Shown: positions 1 to 10,045, numbered from the stretch's first letter. The stretch is DNA of 64,000 nucleotides from Symsagittifera roscoffensis (GCF_963678635.1 NC_087066.1:16103949-16167948), one strand, 5' to 3'. Translations and numbers: made by a program. The notes: generated by a model from the letters alone, not told the origin.

Positions 1-788
1 GAATCCGAGTAATCTCATTGTTGTCGAACAAATTTGTACATGACTTTTTCCTACGTCGATAAACGTTCCTCCTATAGAATTTCCCTTGCAAATTACTCGA
101 ATTGTTGACAAGTCAAAGTCTTCAAAACTTAGAGCAATTTACTGCATAGCTTCCTGTAATTTTCTCTTCGGGCGCCAAAGATAATTGTAGACGACTTATC
201 GACGCCCGGTAGAATTTTTTGTCTCTAAAATGAACACTAGTTCCGCTTGAAATGAAAAAAGACGCTACCACAACTTCGTTAAACTCGTATTTGGCCATTT
301 TGCTAGTAAGAGCGTGGCCAATGGATGAGTGAGTTTCGGCATGTGATCCAGGTGAGCATTGGTTTCAAGTTCCAGCATGTGATCTAGGCAAGTAGCATTC
401 ACAGATTTTACTCCAAAACTTTGGGGCTTAAGTTTTGTTGAACTTCTCAGCAAAACGAATTGATTCATGGCTCGAGTTAATGTAAGGCATACTTCAACCC
501 CAGCTAGTAGGTATTTGTCAATACCGGTCAAGAGTGCATCGTTGAGTCGGAAACTATATCTCCAATTTCGTCCTGATTTTACATGTTCTTATCTATTTCT
601 AAAAAAAGGCCTGATGCTGTATTGAGTTTTCGTGGGATCGTCTTCATTTGGTCGCCATGGCATGCCAAAAAACATTTTCTTTTTTGGGCATCGCTAGAAT
701 AAACGATTTCCAAAAGTGCCTTGTAAGGATGTAGAATGTTAGACGGCGATAACACAATCCATTCAAACTTACTTCTACATTTTGCCAT
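1..788 (-). pseudogene. Polinton capsid-family protein (F54H12.2-like), copy A, partial
   Basis: Read on the minus strand, a piece at 788-579 carries SPSNILHPYKALLEI and a piece at 531-265 carries DKYLLAGVEVCLTLTRAMN. Both resemble parts of the Polinton protein family known from the C. elegans locus F54H12.2, taken to be a jelly-roll capsid protein. The pieces are in different frames, and a short stretch between them has no open frame. Its DNA matches copy B: base 1 here corresponds to about base 2,675. The C-terminal part lies outside the window. At about 790 the sequence jumps directly into integrase copy 1, which shows a deletion relative to the 4.4-5.3 kb arrangement. Confidence 0.65.
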
Positions 789-812
789 TCAATTTAAGTG
801 AAAATCTACTAC

Positions 813-1400
813 CTTCGAAAATTAACTGAACCAATCTTTTAACTTTTTTTTTGTTCAATATCAATCGGCGACATTTTAGTTAAGGCTTTTTTGAGGGTAT
901 TGAAATTTTTTGCAATTTTTTGCAATTTGTTAATCTAGCAAAACCCCCCGAATGCTCAAAATACTTGTATTTTATACACTTCAGCGTTCTACGCGACCCA
1001 GCTTCTGGATTCGCTGGGTGTATGATAAACTTCAGTTTTTTAATCGTTGCTAACTTTGGCAAATACACGCTTGAACTGTTTTCCTTGATCTGCCCATAAT
1101 TTAATTGAATGGAAAATGGGTCATCAATGTTGATCATTTTCAGAAAAGCATCTTTCACAGTTGTTGCATATCTGATTTTTAGAGGTTGAGCCCTGAAGTA
1201 CCGACTTAAGTTGTCGACTAAAAGATAATTTGTACCGCTGTTCTCGTTTGCATATTTGCCCATGTAGGCAATGTCCATGGACCAGATATGGTTATTACCC
1301 CAACTGACAATACCCAGACGCTTGTATTTATACTTATTTTGCTTGAAATTGCAATACGTTGATGAGGATTTCAAAAATTGCGGATGCACCAGACCCAAAT
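813..1400 (-). pseudogene. Polinton retroviral-type integrase, copy 1 (catalytic core)
   Basis: The minus-strand frame at 1,398-880 has the order expected of a Polinton integrase core. A linker rich in Lys/Tyr (KYKYKRLGIVSWG) leads to the first catalytic region (IWSMDIAYMGKYANENSG), then to a Leu-rich strand with SRYFRAQPLK. The integrase inserts element DNA by strand transfer, using three acidic residues. By my alignment the second acidic position is lost (LNYGQIKEN, with Tyr where Asp is expected). The third region looks shortened around NPEAGSRRTLK, so the catalytic Glu is missing. The C-terminal chromodomain-like tail found at 5.1-5.3 kb is absent. The copy is therefore dead. Confidence 0.78.
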
Positions 1401-1442
1401 CTCACTGTTTTATCAGACGTGTTTAGAAAGTTTTTAAAAGGT

Positions 1443-1802
1443 TCCGTATCCGCATACGTTTGTTGTTGTAGGCACTACTGGCTGATGTGCAGTAGGAAAA
1501 ATATGTTGTTCAAGCAGCGCAGGTTTCTCCTCCTCCTCACACTGCTGCTCCTCTTTCTTTGCCTCTTTGACAAAATGTGGCGGTTGTTGTTGAGGTGGAA
1601 AGCGATTTCCTTCCTTTGTGTCCTGAGCGCTAATTTCCTGCTGTTGTTGTTGATGGAGAAGATAATTTGCAGGGATGAAGAGAAATTTTTTGACATTTCT
1701 GCTGGGTTGTCATTTATCATTAACAGGAGGTTGGGGAGGAGGAGGAAGGGGATGAGGCATTGATAGCAACCTCTCCGATTGTAATTTCAGCGCAGCGAGC
1801 AT
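1443..1802 (-). pseudogene. Gln/Glu/Pro-rich Polinton ORF, copy 1
   Basis: From ATG at 1,802-1,800 the minus strand reads about 29 codons (MLAALKLQSERLLSM, then a Pro run), a TGA, then about 85 further open codons in the same frame. These include HQQQQQEI, KKEEQQCEEEEKPALLE and, at the end, TTTNVCGYGT before TAA. The pattern of a Pro-rich start, Gln runs and an acidic block repeats in copy 2 at 5,936-6,250. I do not recognise the family. It lies just upstream of the integrase in transcription order. The TGA is present in both copies. Confidence 0.5.
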
Positions 1803-1963
1803 TTTGTCTGAGCAAGGGTCTAGTGGAATTGTAATCCGGATTGTAATTGAATTTGACGAGTTAGGGCTGTTAAAAAAACTCGTCAAGGTTCCTGTTTCTG
1901 CAGCTCTGGGGATGAAAAAAAACAGAGAGTGGATTCACCTTCTCCTGATTGACGACGACGATT

Positions 1964-2150
1964 TCACAAGGAGATACTTTCGTCAGTTATTAAAGTACAG
2001 AAACGCAAGACATTCGGGCAAGAGGGTTTGACATCAATCAGAAAGTGACCAAATTTCCCTCTCATGCATTCTCTATAACAGTTTTGAATAAACTGAGGGC
2101 TGGCGCATTTTAGCACTGTGCCAAGTATTTTGAGTTGTTTTGCAACGCGG
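1964..2150 (-). pseudogene. Small conserved Polinton ORF, copy 1
   Basis: The minus strand reads VLKCASPQFIQNCYRECM and continues to a TGA at 1,966-1,964. It matches the longer open copy at 6,376-6,660. The pattern of helical, Cys- and Leu-containing segments followed by a basic stretch resembles a short ORF often found in animal Polintons, whose function is unknown to me. This copy is shortened by the stop. Confidence 0.5.
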
Positions 2151-2403
2151 GGCGATTTTATTAAACGTACATGTGTAGTGTTTTTGTCGACTGTGACGAA
2201 AAATTGTCCCTGTTGATAAAGTGTCTTTTTGGTTGCCCATGATGTTACTAGTTGAAGCTAACTAAAGCCAATGTTCGCCCAACATACCTATAGGTTGCGT
2301 GTTGATAATAGCAAAACAGTTTTGGCGATTTTTGGAAACATATCCGAGGAGAAACATCCTAGAAATCTGAAGGATAGTTGAGGATGTAAAGAACACAGTT
2401 TGC

Positions 2404-3643
2404 ACATTTCCAAATTGTCAACCATGGTACACTGTAGAATTTTTGATGATCTCGCCGTTGCGGTCACTTAATACGACTGATCGACGTTCGCCGAGTACAA
2501 TCAGGCAAATAGGATTTTCAGTAACTTTTTCAAATTTCACTTCAACACTCAACCGGGCAGCACCAAGTTCCGGATGAATACTGCTATCACTCAAGTGCAA
2601 ATCTTTCGTAAGACTGAACACCGGGTTAAAGTGGTTGCGGAAATAAGACACGTTGATCAGTTACCGTCTTGATCGAATCCGAGTAATCTCTTTGTTGTCG
2701 AACAAATTTGTACATGACTTTTTCCTACGTCGATAAACGTTCCTCCTATAGAATTTCCCTTGCAAATTACTCGAATTGTTGACAAGTCAAAGTCTTCAAA
2801 ACTGAGAGCAATTTGTTGCATAGCTTCCTGTAAAATTCTCTTCGGGCACGAAAGATAATTGTAGACGACTTATCGACGCCCGGTTGAAATTTTTGTCTCT
2901 AAAATGATTACTAGTTCCGCTTGAAATGAAAAAAGACGCTACCACAACTTCTTTAAACTCGTATTTGGCCACTTTTCTAGTAAAAGCGCGGTCAATTGAT
3001 GAGTGAGTTTCGGCATGTGATCTAGGCGAGCATTGGTTTCGAAGTTCCAGCATGTGATCTAGGCAAGTAGCATTCACAGATTTTACTCCAAAACTTCGGG
3101 GCTGAAGTTTTGTTGAACTTTTCAGCAAAACGAATTGATTCATGGCTCGAGTTAATGTAAGGCATACTTCAACCCCAGCTAGTAGGTATTTGTCAATGCC
3201 GGTCAAGAGTGCATCGTTCAGTCGGAAACGATATCTCCAATTTCGTCCTGATTTTACATGTTCTTATCTATTTCTAAAATAAGGCCTGAAACTGTCTTGA
3301 GTTTTCGTGGGATCATCTTCATTTGGGCGCCATGGCATGCCAAAAAACCCTTTCTTTATTGGGCATCGCTAGAAAAAACGACTTCCAAAAGTGCCTTGTA
3401 AGGATGTAGAATGTTAGACGGCGATAACACAATCCATTCAAACTTACTTCTACATTTTGCCATTCTGCTAGATTATTAACAAAAATAAGCTTTTTCGAGT
3501 TAGTAGGAGTAGTTCTGTCGACAACCACTTCCTCGTCGTCTTCTTTCTCTGATTCAGACGATGTTGTCCCTGTTCCAACCATCTGGAGTTCCAAGTCCAA
3601 ACATTCTCGTCTCGATAACATTACCGCTAACTTCGGTCTTTGA
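2404..3643 (-). pseudogene. Polinton capsid-family protein (F54H12.2-like), copy B
   Basis: This is the most complete copy. The N-terminal part at 3,621-3,319 is acidic (SESEKEDDEE) and then reads VEVSLNGLCYRR. The middle at 3,206-2,796 reads DKYLLAGVEVCLTLTRAMN. The C-terminal part at 2,651-2,418 reads ELGAARLSVEVKFEK and ends with VVLSDRNGEIIKN. Their order and motifs match the family, which forms the virion shell of Polinton-type elements (inference from family). Frames change between the three parts and stops separate them, so no full protein can be made. The family is usually about 450-500 residues; the parts here sum to somewhat less. Confidence 0.7.
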
Positions 3644-4340
3644 CAATGAAAAAAGACGCTACCACAACTTCTTTAAACTCGTATTTGGCCACTTGTCTAG
3701 TAAGAGCGCGGTCAATGAATGAGTGAGTATCGGCATGTGATCTAGGCGGGCATTGGTTTCAAGTTCCAGCATGTGATCTAGGCAAATAGCATTCACAGAT
3801 TTTACTCCAAAACTTTAGGGCTTAAGTTTTGTTGAACTTTTCAGCAAAACGAATTGATTCATGGCTCGAGTTAAATCCCAGCTAGTAGATATTTGTCAAT
3901 ACCAGCGAAGAGTGCATCGTTGAGTCGGAAACGATATCTCCAATTTCGTCCTGATTTTACAAGTTCTTATCTATTTCTAAAATAAGGCCTGATGCTGTCT
4001 CAAGTTTTCGTAGGATCGTCTTCATTTAGTCGCCTTGGCATGCCAAAAAACCCTTATTTTATTGGGCATCGCTAGAAAAAACTACTTCCAAAAGCGCCTT
4101 GTAAGGATGTAGACTGTTAGATGGCGATAACACAATCCATTCAAACTTACTTTTGCCATTCTGCTAGATTATTGACAAAATTAGGCTTTTCCAAGTTAGT
4201 AGGAGTAGTTCTGTCGACAACCGCTTCCTCGTCGTCTTCTTTCTCTGATTCCGACGATGTTGTCCCTGTCCCAACCATCTGGAGCTCCAAGTCCAAATAT
4301 TCTTGTCTCTATAACATTCCCGCTAACATCGGTCTTTGAC
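2926..4340. repeat. Tandem duplication of about 710 bp inside the capsid gene
   Basis: The block 2,926-3,643 is repeated directly at 3,644-4,340. The junction is visible: after ggtctttgac the sequence jumps to aatgaaaaaagacgctacc, which is also found at about 2,930. The two units differ at many positions, so the duplication is not recent. Confidence 0.85.
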
Positions 4341-4440
4341 CCCGTAACTTCGAATTCTAAGACTGGCGCATCTGCATTAGTGGGAGGAAAGACGCGCTCG
4401 TCATATCCTCGCTGAAAATTTACGAGCACGTGGCCACTTG
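3644..4440 (-). pseudogene. Polinton capsid-family protein, copy C (N-terminal part)
   Basis: The minus strand at 4,429-4,196 reads PPTNADAPVLEFEVTGS and continues into the acidic segment that opens copy B. This region upstream of the acidic segment occurs only here, so copy C holds the most N-terminal portion of the gene. Its 3' part ends at the tandem junction at 3,643. Several frameshifts are present relative to copy B. Confidence 0.6.
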
Positions 4441-4539
4441 AAAACAGATCAGGAGCTGAATCAGTTTTGATGCTGGGGGCTCAGATGTGACAATAGAATT
4501 TGAAGACGATCATCCTCCTCCTTTTCTTCTCATCGCGAT

Positions 4540-4947
4540 GCTTTATCAACAAGTTAGGTGAAAAAGACCTGTCTGATTCGTTTCTCGGTTGCCTTTTTCG
4601 GTCTCCCTGAGTTGCTTGACCGCGCTCTTTTTCTTTGGAACGCTTCGACGACGGCGTGCTGATCCTTCTACTTGCTTGTGAATTGTATTCTTGAAAACCT
4701 ACTTTATAGAATTTTTTGGTTTTGGTTGTCCGTCCAATAATTCTATTACTTCGGGAGCAAAGACTGATAAAAAATTGTGGGCCGATGGGATGCCGTATTT
4801 TTTAGCACGAGGAATTACAAAACCTTTGAGACCTTTGCGGATAGCTGAATCTAATCCACTGCCGTATTGCCGAGCTTGAGAACCAGCAAAGTAGTTTTCT
4901 GTTCGACGATTGGCAACTATGCGATTGGAGTGATAAATAATATTCAT
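4540..4947 (-). pseudogene. Basic Polinton virion-type protein (adenovirus pVI/pX-like)
   Basis: The frame at 4,947-4,699 contains QARQYGSGLDSAIRKGLKG, followed by VIPRAKKYGIPSAHNFL. A Gly-rich start, then a basic helix, then a hydrophobic core is typical of the small virion-core protein of animal Polintons, often compared with adenovirus minor core proteins. After a one-base frame change near 4,690 the strand continues as a strongly basic tail (SARRRRSVPKKKSAVKQL), which is the usual ending of this family. It lies between the capsid gene and the integrase, which fits a Polinton gene order. One frameshift breaks it. Confidence 0.55.
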
Positions 4948-5099
4948 CCATCAAGTATTCGGAAGAGACAGAAACACAGACGGATGCTCAATTGTCCACG
5001 ACTGGGTTTTAAAGCAATAAAATATCAAATGAATGAGTGAATAAAGATATGCTTTTAGTTGATTGCCACATGTGGCAAGGTCGCGAGGTTTCATTCGGA

Positions 5100-5345
5100 T
5101 ATTTTTAGCTAAGTAGCTCAGATTTGTAGGTCCCACCCAAAATTTCCTCGCTATTTTTGTCTTTTAGAACATAAGTGACTGGTTGATTTCTGTCTGAAGG
5201 TTTTGATCCAAACTTGATTAAAAACAGCTCGTCGGTAAAACGCTGCTGATAATCTTTTCGGAATGGGATATCCGTTCGAGCTGATATGCGCACTGTTTCT
5301 TCTTTTCGTTTTACAAATTTTGAACGCGTTGGGGAAAGTTAACTG
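5100..5345 (-). pseudogene. Polinton integrase, C-terminal chromodomain-like part
   Basis: The minus strand reads TVRISARTDIPFRKDYQQRF, then TDELFLIKFGSK, YVLKDKNSEEI and GGTYKSELLSY. This is the pattern of the C-terminal domain of Polinton integrases: a basic segment, a TxELF motif, a tYxLkD motif and a G-x-Y-x-x-EL end. The domain is thought to bind chromatin or element DNA. It directly follows the core copy at 5,346-5,935 in transcription order, so both once formed one protein. No counterpart accompanies integrase copy 1. Confidence 0.75.
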
Positions 5346-5935
5346 AACCAATCTTTTAACGTGTTTTTTTGCTCAGTATCAATCGGCGACATTTTAGTTA
5401 AGGCTTTTTTGAGAGTATTGATAATTTTTGCAATTTTTTAATCTAGCAAAAACCCCCCGAAAGCTCAAAATACTTGTATATTATACACTTCAGCGTTCTA
5501 CGCGACCCAGCTTCTGGATTCGCTGTGTGTATGATGAACTTCATTTTTTTTATCGTTGCTAACTTTGGCAAATACACCCTTGAACTCTTTTCCTTGATCT
5601 GCCCTTAATTTAATTGAACGGAAAATGGGTCATCAATGTTGATCATTTTCACAAAAGCATCTTTCACAGTTGTTGCATATCTGATTTTTAGAGGTTGAAC
5701 CCTCAACTATCGACTTAAGTTGTCGACTAAAAGATAATTTGTACCACTGTTATCGTTTGCATATTTGTCCATATAGGCAACGTCCATGGACCAGATTTTG
5801 TTATTACCCAAACTGACAATACCCAGACGCTTGTATTTATATTTATTTTGCTTGAAATTGCAATACGTTGATGAAGATTTCAAAAATTGCTGATGCACCC
5901 GACCCAAATCTCACTCTTTTATCAGACGTGTTTAG
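5346..5935 (-). pseudogene. Polinton integrase, copy 2 (catalytic core)
   Basis: The minus-strand frame at 5,907-5,707 reads QQFLKSSSTYCNFKQNKY, IWSMDVAYMDKYANDNSG and YLLVDNLSR, the first catalytic region of a Polinton integrase. The rest of the core (5,700-5,346) is homologous to copy 1 at DNA level but is broken by stops. The C-terminal domain follows at 5,345. Two segments with different decay patterns next to duplicated neighbours suggest that duplication happened before much of the decay. Confidence 0.75.
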
Positions 5936-6310
5936 AAAGACGTCGGAATGATTGTCTATAAGTTTTAAAAGGTTCCGTATCCGCATACGTTTGTTGTTGT
6001 AGGCGCAACTGGCTGATGTGCATTAGGAATAATATGTTGTTCAAGCAGCGCAGGTTTCTCCTCCTCCTCACACTGCTGCTCCTCTTTCTTTGCCTCTTCA
6101 ACAAAGCGATTTCCTTCCTTTGAGTCCTGAGCGCTAATTTCCGGCTGTTGTTGTTGATGGTGAAGATAATTTGCAGGGATGAAGACAAATTTTTTGACAA
6201 TTCTGCTGGGTTGTCATTTATCATTAACAGGAGGTTGAGGAGGAGGAGGAAGGGGATGAGGCATTGATAGCAACCTCTCCGATTCTAATTTCAGCGCAGC
6301 GAGCCTTTTG
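5936..6310 (-). pseudogene. Gln/Glu-rich Polinton ORF, copy 2
   Basis: Same frame as copy 1 at 1,443-1,802. After a Pro-rich start it reaches the same TGA, then reads IVKKFVFIPANYLHHQQQQ, KKEEQQCEEEEKPALLE and TTTNVCGYGTF before TAA. The start codon of copy 1 reads AGG here. Function unknown; the acidic and Gln-rich composition suggests a disordered protein. Confidence 0.45.
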
Positions 6311-6375
6311 TCTGAACAAGGGTCTAGTGGAGTTGAGTGATCCGGATTTTAATTGAATTTGACGAGTTAGGGCTG

Positions 6376-6660
6376 TTAAAAAAACTCGTCAAGGTTCCTG
6401 TTTCTGCAGCTCTGGGGATAAAAAAAACTGAGAGTGGATTCACTAAATCCTGTTTGACGACGACGATTTCTCAGAAAGATACATTCGTCAGTTATAAAAG
6501 TACAAAAACGCAAGACATTCTGGCAAGAGGGTTTGAGATCAATCAGAAAGTGACCAAAATTCCCTTTCATGCATTCTCTATAACAGTTTTGAATAAACTG
6601 AGGGCTGGCGCATTTTAGCACTGTGCCAAGTATCTTGAGTTGTTTTGCAACGCGGGGCAA
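6376..6660 (-). CDS. Small conserved Polinton ORF, copy 2 (about 94 codons)
   Basis: This frame is open from 6,660 to 6,376. It reads QLKILGTVLKCASPQFIQN, CYRECMKGNFGHFLIDLK and, later, FLRNRRRQTGF. The arrangement of helix-forming segments, a conserved S-P-x-F core and a basic stretch with GF near the end resembles a short ORF that recurs in animal Polintons between the integrase and the ATPase. Its role is unknown to me. It is one of the few Polinton frames in this window without an internal stop, but its start codon is uncertain. Confidence 0.5.
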   Translation of the reverse strand: MPRVAKQLKILGTVLKCASPQFIQNCYRECMKGNFGHFLIDLKPSCQNVLRFCTFITDECIFLRNRRRQTGFSESTLSFFYPQSCRNRNLDEFF

Positions 6661-6844
6661 TATTTTTAAACGTACATGTATAGTGTTTTTGTTGACTGTG
6701 AAGAAAAATTGTCCCTGTTGATAAAGTGTCTGTTTGATGAAAATGACAGACAGATCTTTGTGACGTCAGGCTGTGACTAATGTTGAAAAAGCCTTACATA
6801 GAAAATTTTTTTCAAAAGGATCTTCAAAAAATACTAGAGCTTTC

Positions 6845-7147
6845 TTATTGGCAAAGTATTGGAGGATTTTTTATCTGATTTGATTTACGATAAAAGAATC
6901 TGAGACTTCGACACTGTTTTTTTGTTCGACACATACAAAAGCAATGGGGCTTTAACGATTGGTCAAAGTCGGAATAAATTGTTTGCCAGAAACGATAGAT
7001 AATGTAAACTACATGTTTAAAAGCTGGTTGAAACATACCGTCGATTGGCTGAGTTAGCGTTGAGTAAAGTAACCAGGTTTTACCAAATCCTGATGCACCG
7101 CATACACACATGAATATTCGCTCATTTGTGGTGTTTATTTTATTCAT
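6845..7147 (-). pseudogene. Polinton packaging-type ATPase, N-terminal part
   Basis: The frame starts MNKINTTNERIFMCVCG and continues directly into a Walker A loop (GASGFGKTW). Next come a Pro-rich turn (QPIDGMFQPAFKHVVY) and FWQTIYSDFD. A P-loop so close to the N-terminus, and this context, fit the FtsK/HerA-family DNA-packaging ATPase of Polintons, a relative of poxvirus A32. Walker B and sensor motifs should follow, but the frame ends after 100 codons and I do not see them in the broken sequence at 6,750-6,845. The gene is truncated. Confidence 0.72.
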
Positions 7148-7156
7148 TTGTTTTGT

Positions 7157-7755
7157 TCAATTCACGCGCTGTCGTCTGTACATGAACAATGGCGATATTG
7201 AAACTGGAGCTGGGAGTAAAAAAACTGAAGCAAGTAAAAATTTTTTAAAAAAAGTAGGCTTCTCTTCACAATTGGGGGGTCTTAGGCACAGTTGCAAAAT
7301 ACACAAGGCAACCAGCTTAGAGACAAAACTCATTTGAACCAAAAATACAACGTCAGAGCCTTGTCTCCTACAGCAGACATAATTCCACTTGGATTCCACT
7401 GCATTTGAAGCCGCACAGTATGCTTGGTCTTCCCCAACACTACTACTACTTCTGCTGCTAGTTTTTGCTCTGGGCGAACACGGTGGTAAAAAATGACCTA
7501 TAGTAGAACACAAAATAGTTAAGTAAGTAGTGTTTTCCTAGCGAATGTAAATGTTGTTGTGGTGATTGCTGCTCGACTTTGAGCCAACTTAACAAGACAC
7601 AAGAGATAAAATAAAAAATATTTGAGCAAAACAAGTGATTTGAATATGAGGTATTTTGTTGTGATTATTTGCTGTCGTTGGTTCCTGTTTGTGGAACTAG
7701 TAGTATTTAATTTTGCTGCTGCTGCAATTTGAGAAGAGGAAGCTGCTGATCTCAT
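7157..7755 (-). CDS. Two unrecognised ORFs upstream of the ATPase
   Basis: One frame at 7,513-7,157 (118 codons) opens with a Ser-rich stretch (RAKTSSRSSSSVGED) and has Cys-rich parts. A second at 7,755-7,519 (78 codons) has an Ala/Ser/Thr-rich start and a hydrophobic stretch (IFKSLVLLKYFLFYLLCLV) that could span a membrane. I recognise neither, and both could be chance frames in decayed element DNA. Confidence 0.2.
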
Positions 7756-7902
7756 TGTAGAAAAAAAAACAAATGACCTTTTTAAATGACCTTAAATAAA
7801 GCAAATGATAAATATTCTATCAATCAAAAAAAAATACAGTCCTTAGTAGGAGTAGTTGTAATAGTTTGAAACCTTGTTTCCTCTCCTTTCGCACTCACCC
7901 AC

Positions 7903-8334
7903 TCACTCCTTCGTCTCTTCCTCGATGACGATGACAGGCTGGTCTTTGTATTTTTTCTCTTCGTCTTGGTATCTTCCGACTTCTTCGCTCACTTGGCCCT
8001 CTTGTTGCAGCAGCTGGATAATGTCGTCGCCGTCGTCAACGTTAAAATTTTCATTCGCCGCCGTCGTCACTATCATAGACATTTGTCGCTCAAAAAATAT
8101 ATAACGAGTAATTGTTTCCTCATCTTCTTCTTCACCTTCCTTCCATTTTTCGCCTCCACTGCTACTGCTGTTAATAACCCGAGCATATCCACAATCCGAG
8201 CACCCATAAACATCATCCAAAATCTGGCATATGGGTTCCTCGGTGTGCGGCGCGGCGGTCGGTCTCGGCGCGGTCGTTGGCGGGGTGGTTGGGTTCGCTT
8301 GCGGGGCGGTCGTCGACATGTTCTTCATAATCAA
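7903..8334 (-). CDS. Hypothetical protein, Pro/Thr-rich start and acidic middle
   Basis: This frame is open for 143 codons. It starts MIMKNMSTTAPQANPTTPP, followed by PRPTAAPHTEEPICQILDD, a YGCSDCGYARV segment with two close cysteines, and a long Glu/Asp-rich second half (GEEEDEET, DDGDDIIQLL, RYQDEEKKYKD). The composition changes from Pro/Thr-rich to acidic in an ordered way, which favours real coding sequence. The DNA at 8,220-8,330 is GC-richer than its surroundings. I know no family. It sits within the Polinton span but might be a captured or host gene. Confidence 0.4.
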   Translation of the reverse strand: MIMKNMSTTAPQANPTTPPTTAPRPTAAPHTEEPICQILDDVYGCSDCGYARVINSSSSGGEKWKEGEEEDEETITRYIFFERQMSMIVTTAANENFNVDDGDDIIQLLQQEGQVSEEVGRYQDEEKKYKDQPVIVIEEETKE

Positions 8335-8379
8335 GCAAGGAATGGGCCAGTCAGTCAGTCAATCAGGACCTGAAAAGCA

Positions 8380-8900
8380 TCAAAAGAGGATAAACAACAA
8401 CAAAAAAGCTTAAAAAAAATTATAATTGTCTTGCTTTAAGTTTGGTGGGTTTGGTGGATCACAAGCACATAGACACACACAGACAGACCAGCCGCCTGAC
8501 TTGAGGTGAAACTAACAAGTCGGAAAAAATCGATTAATTCTACCAGGCAACAAGTACCTTTTCAGTACAAAAAAATGATTGATCAAAATGAAACAACAAC
8601 AACAACGACACCACAATAACAAAAAAAATTGGGTCAGAAATGACTTTAGAGAAAAATACACTGTCATCATCAAACGAGATTCGCATCTCCAACTGATACT
8701 AATGAATGTGCTGGTTATTCATCGTGCTCAACACTACAATTACCGCCGATTCAGAAAGTGCACGTAAGTATTTCGCTAATCGGCGGAAGACAAACAATGT
8801 CGCTGAGGTCGTGTGTTCAAACAGCATCATCAGCAATAGCCGATGACCTGACTGGTGGGTCCTGCAACAAAACATTGACTTTTTTCGGGTTTTCTAGTTG
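8380..8900. other. No supported gene
   Basis: AT-rich sequence with short CAA/AAC runs (8,395-8,410 and 8,585-8,620). I see no coding frame or RNA gene that I can support. Confidence 0.4.
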
Positions 8901-9242
8901 TTATTGCTGCTGTTGTTGTGTGTAAATACTTCCTCGTAACGACGTATTGTCTGTCAGTTGCTGCTGCTGTTGTTGATGCTTTCCATTGCCGTTATTTCTG
9001 TGATAGGAGAAATTGTAATAGAATAACAGTGTTTCGAATATTGATTTGACTTCCCAAAATCGGTCCAATTCCGAAGCATCCAATCTCAAAATCAAATAAC
9101 AATTGTTCCCATTATCGTCAATATTTAACATGTAATTGCTGCTGTCGTTAAATTGCTCGTCCTCGTCGCATACAGCCAAAAATTCCAAAGTTGGGCAGCA
9201 GTTTCCATGCATCATTCTGTCAACAGCATTTCTTGTCCACAT
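8901..9242 (-). CDS. Hypothetical protein with C-terminal Gln runs
   Basis: Open for 113 codons from ATG at 9,242: MWTRNAVDRMMHGNCC, then a mixed region (CYLILRLDASELDRFWEVK, SIFETLLFYYNFSY) that reads like a folded domain, then Gln-rich ends (KHQQQQQQL, YTQQQQQ) encoded by CAA/CAG repeats. No family recognised. The first 85 residues look like real coding sequence; the Gln tails may be repeat read-through past an exon end. Confidence 0.35.
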   Translation of the reverse strand: MWTRNAVDRMMHGNCCPTLEFLAVCDEDEQFNDSSNYMLNIDDNGNNCYLILRLDASELDRFWEVKSIFETLLFYYNFSYHRNNGNGKHQQQQQQLTDNTSLRGSIYTQQQQQ

Positions 9243-9506
9243 TCAGGCAAAAACTTGCGGTGAAAGCGCGATAAGAACCATTGCTCTGAAAAAATAGCAA
9301 TTAAATCAGTATTAATGGAGGACTTTCAAAATGAGAATAGTTTTGAATTGAATGGTGGTTAGCTGATCCACTCAATGAAGGATCGCAATCAAAAATTTTT
9401 TTTTACGTGACGGTTGGATTTATTACCACATGTTTGGACGGATAGTTGACTCAACCTTTGAGACACAAACAAAAAAAAATAAACAGACTTCGACAGAATC
9501 AATATA

Positions 9507-10045
9507 TCATTTAAAATAATTAATTGATAGCTCCCACACTGTCTTGCATCTCAAAAAAGGAGGCCGTTTTGTTAAAAATTTACAATTGTCTCCATCTGTG
9601 AGCCACGCTGTTTTGAAGGAGCGACAAAACAAGTCCCCATACGCTACAAGACTTTTATACGGAGCGAAGGCGGCATATTTCGAGAACGGACAGAAAACAC
9701 TTTTCTGTAAATCTCTATAGTCGGCTACTGGCGGGAGCCATCTCCTCCTCCTTCTTTCTTGTACATAAAGCTGTCCTGTTTGTTGGTTTTTTGATCGAAG
9801 AACTCGCGTACCATATTTTAAACCTTTTTCAAATCCCAAATGACGCAACAGAACCCCATGCTTCTTTTGAGGCCATTGGAACATGTATTAAAATAAGCTA
9901 ATGATTGAAGGCAGTTTGATTGCGATCCAAGTATTCTGCAAAATATGTTTGGATCGCCTATAAGTAAAGGCATTATTCCAAGTGACCCCATCGTGTGCTT
10001 GATGCTTTTATGTTTCAATATGTTTCCAAGTCTTTCTTTCACCAT
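9507..10045 (-). pseudogene. Unrecognised broken ORF pair
   Basis: Two overlapping frames on the minus strand. The first, at 10,045-9,818, reads TMGSLGIMPLLIGDPNIF and SNGLKRSMGF. The second, at 9,884-9,507, starts MFQWPQKKHGVLLRHLGF and contains RRRRRWLPPVADYRDL and CRSFKTAWLTDGDN. Both look protein-like, and the 66 bp overlap suggests one ORF with a frameshift. It lies downstream of the polymerase exonuclease half, but I see no polymerase palm motif in it. Confidence 0.25.

Larger units (their letters stand above)
820..2225. repeat. Duplicated Polinton block, copy 1 (partner 5,338-6,730)
   Basis: About 1.4 kb here aligns by eye with 5,338-6,730 in the same orientation, with scattered substitutions and small indels. 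It starts at the shared string taactgaaccaatctttta and ends near gtccctgttgataaagtgtc. Copy 1 has about 33 extra bases at 1,570-1,605 that copy 2 lacks. Confidence 0.85.
5338..6730. repeat. Duplicated Polinton block, copy 2 (partner 820-2,225)
   Basis: Direct counterpart of the block at 820-2,225. The alignment ends at about 6,730, where this copy continues toward the ATPase gene while copy 1 continues into unrelated sequence and then capsid copy B. Confidence 0.85.

Noticed and set aside
1359-2031. Plus-strand ORFs over the Polinton block
   Set aside because: They oppose the integrase, Gln/Glu-rich and small ORF frames, which repeat in the second copy.
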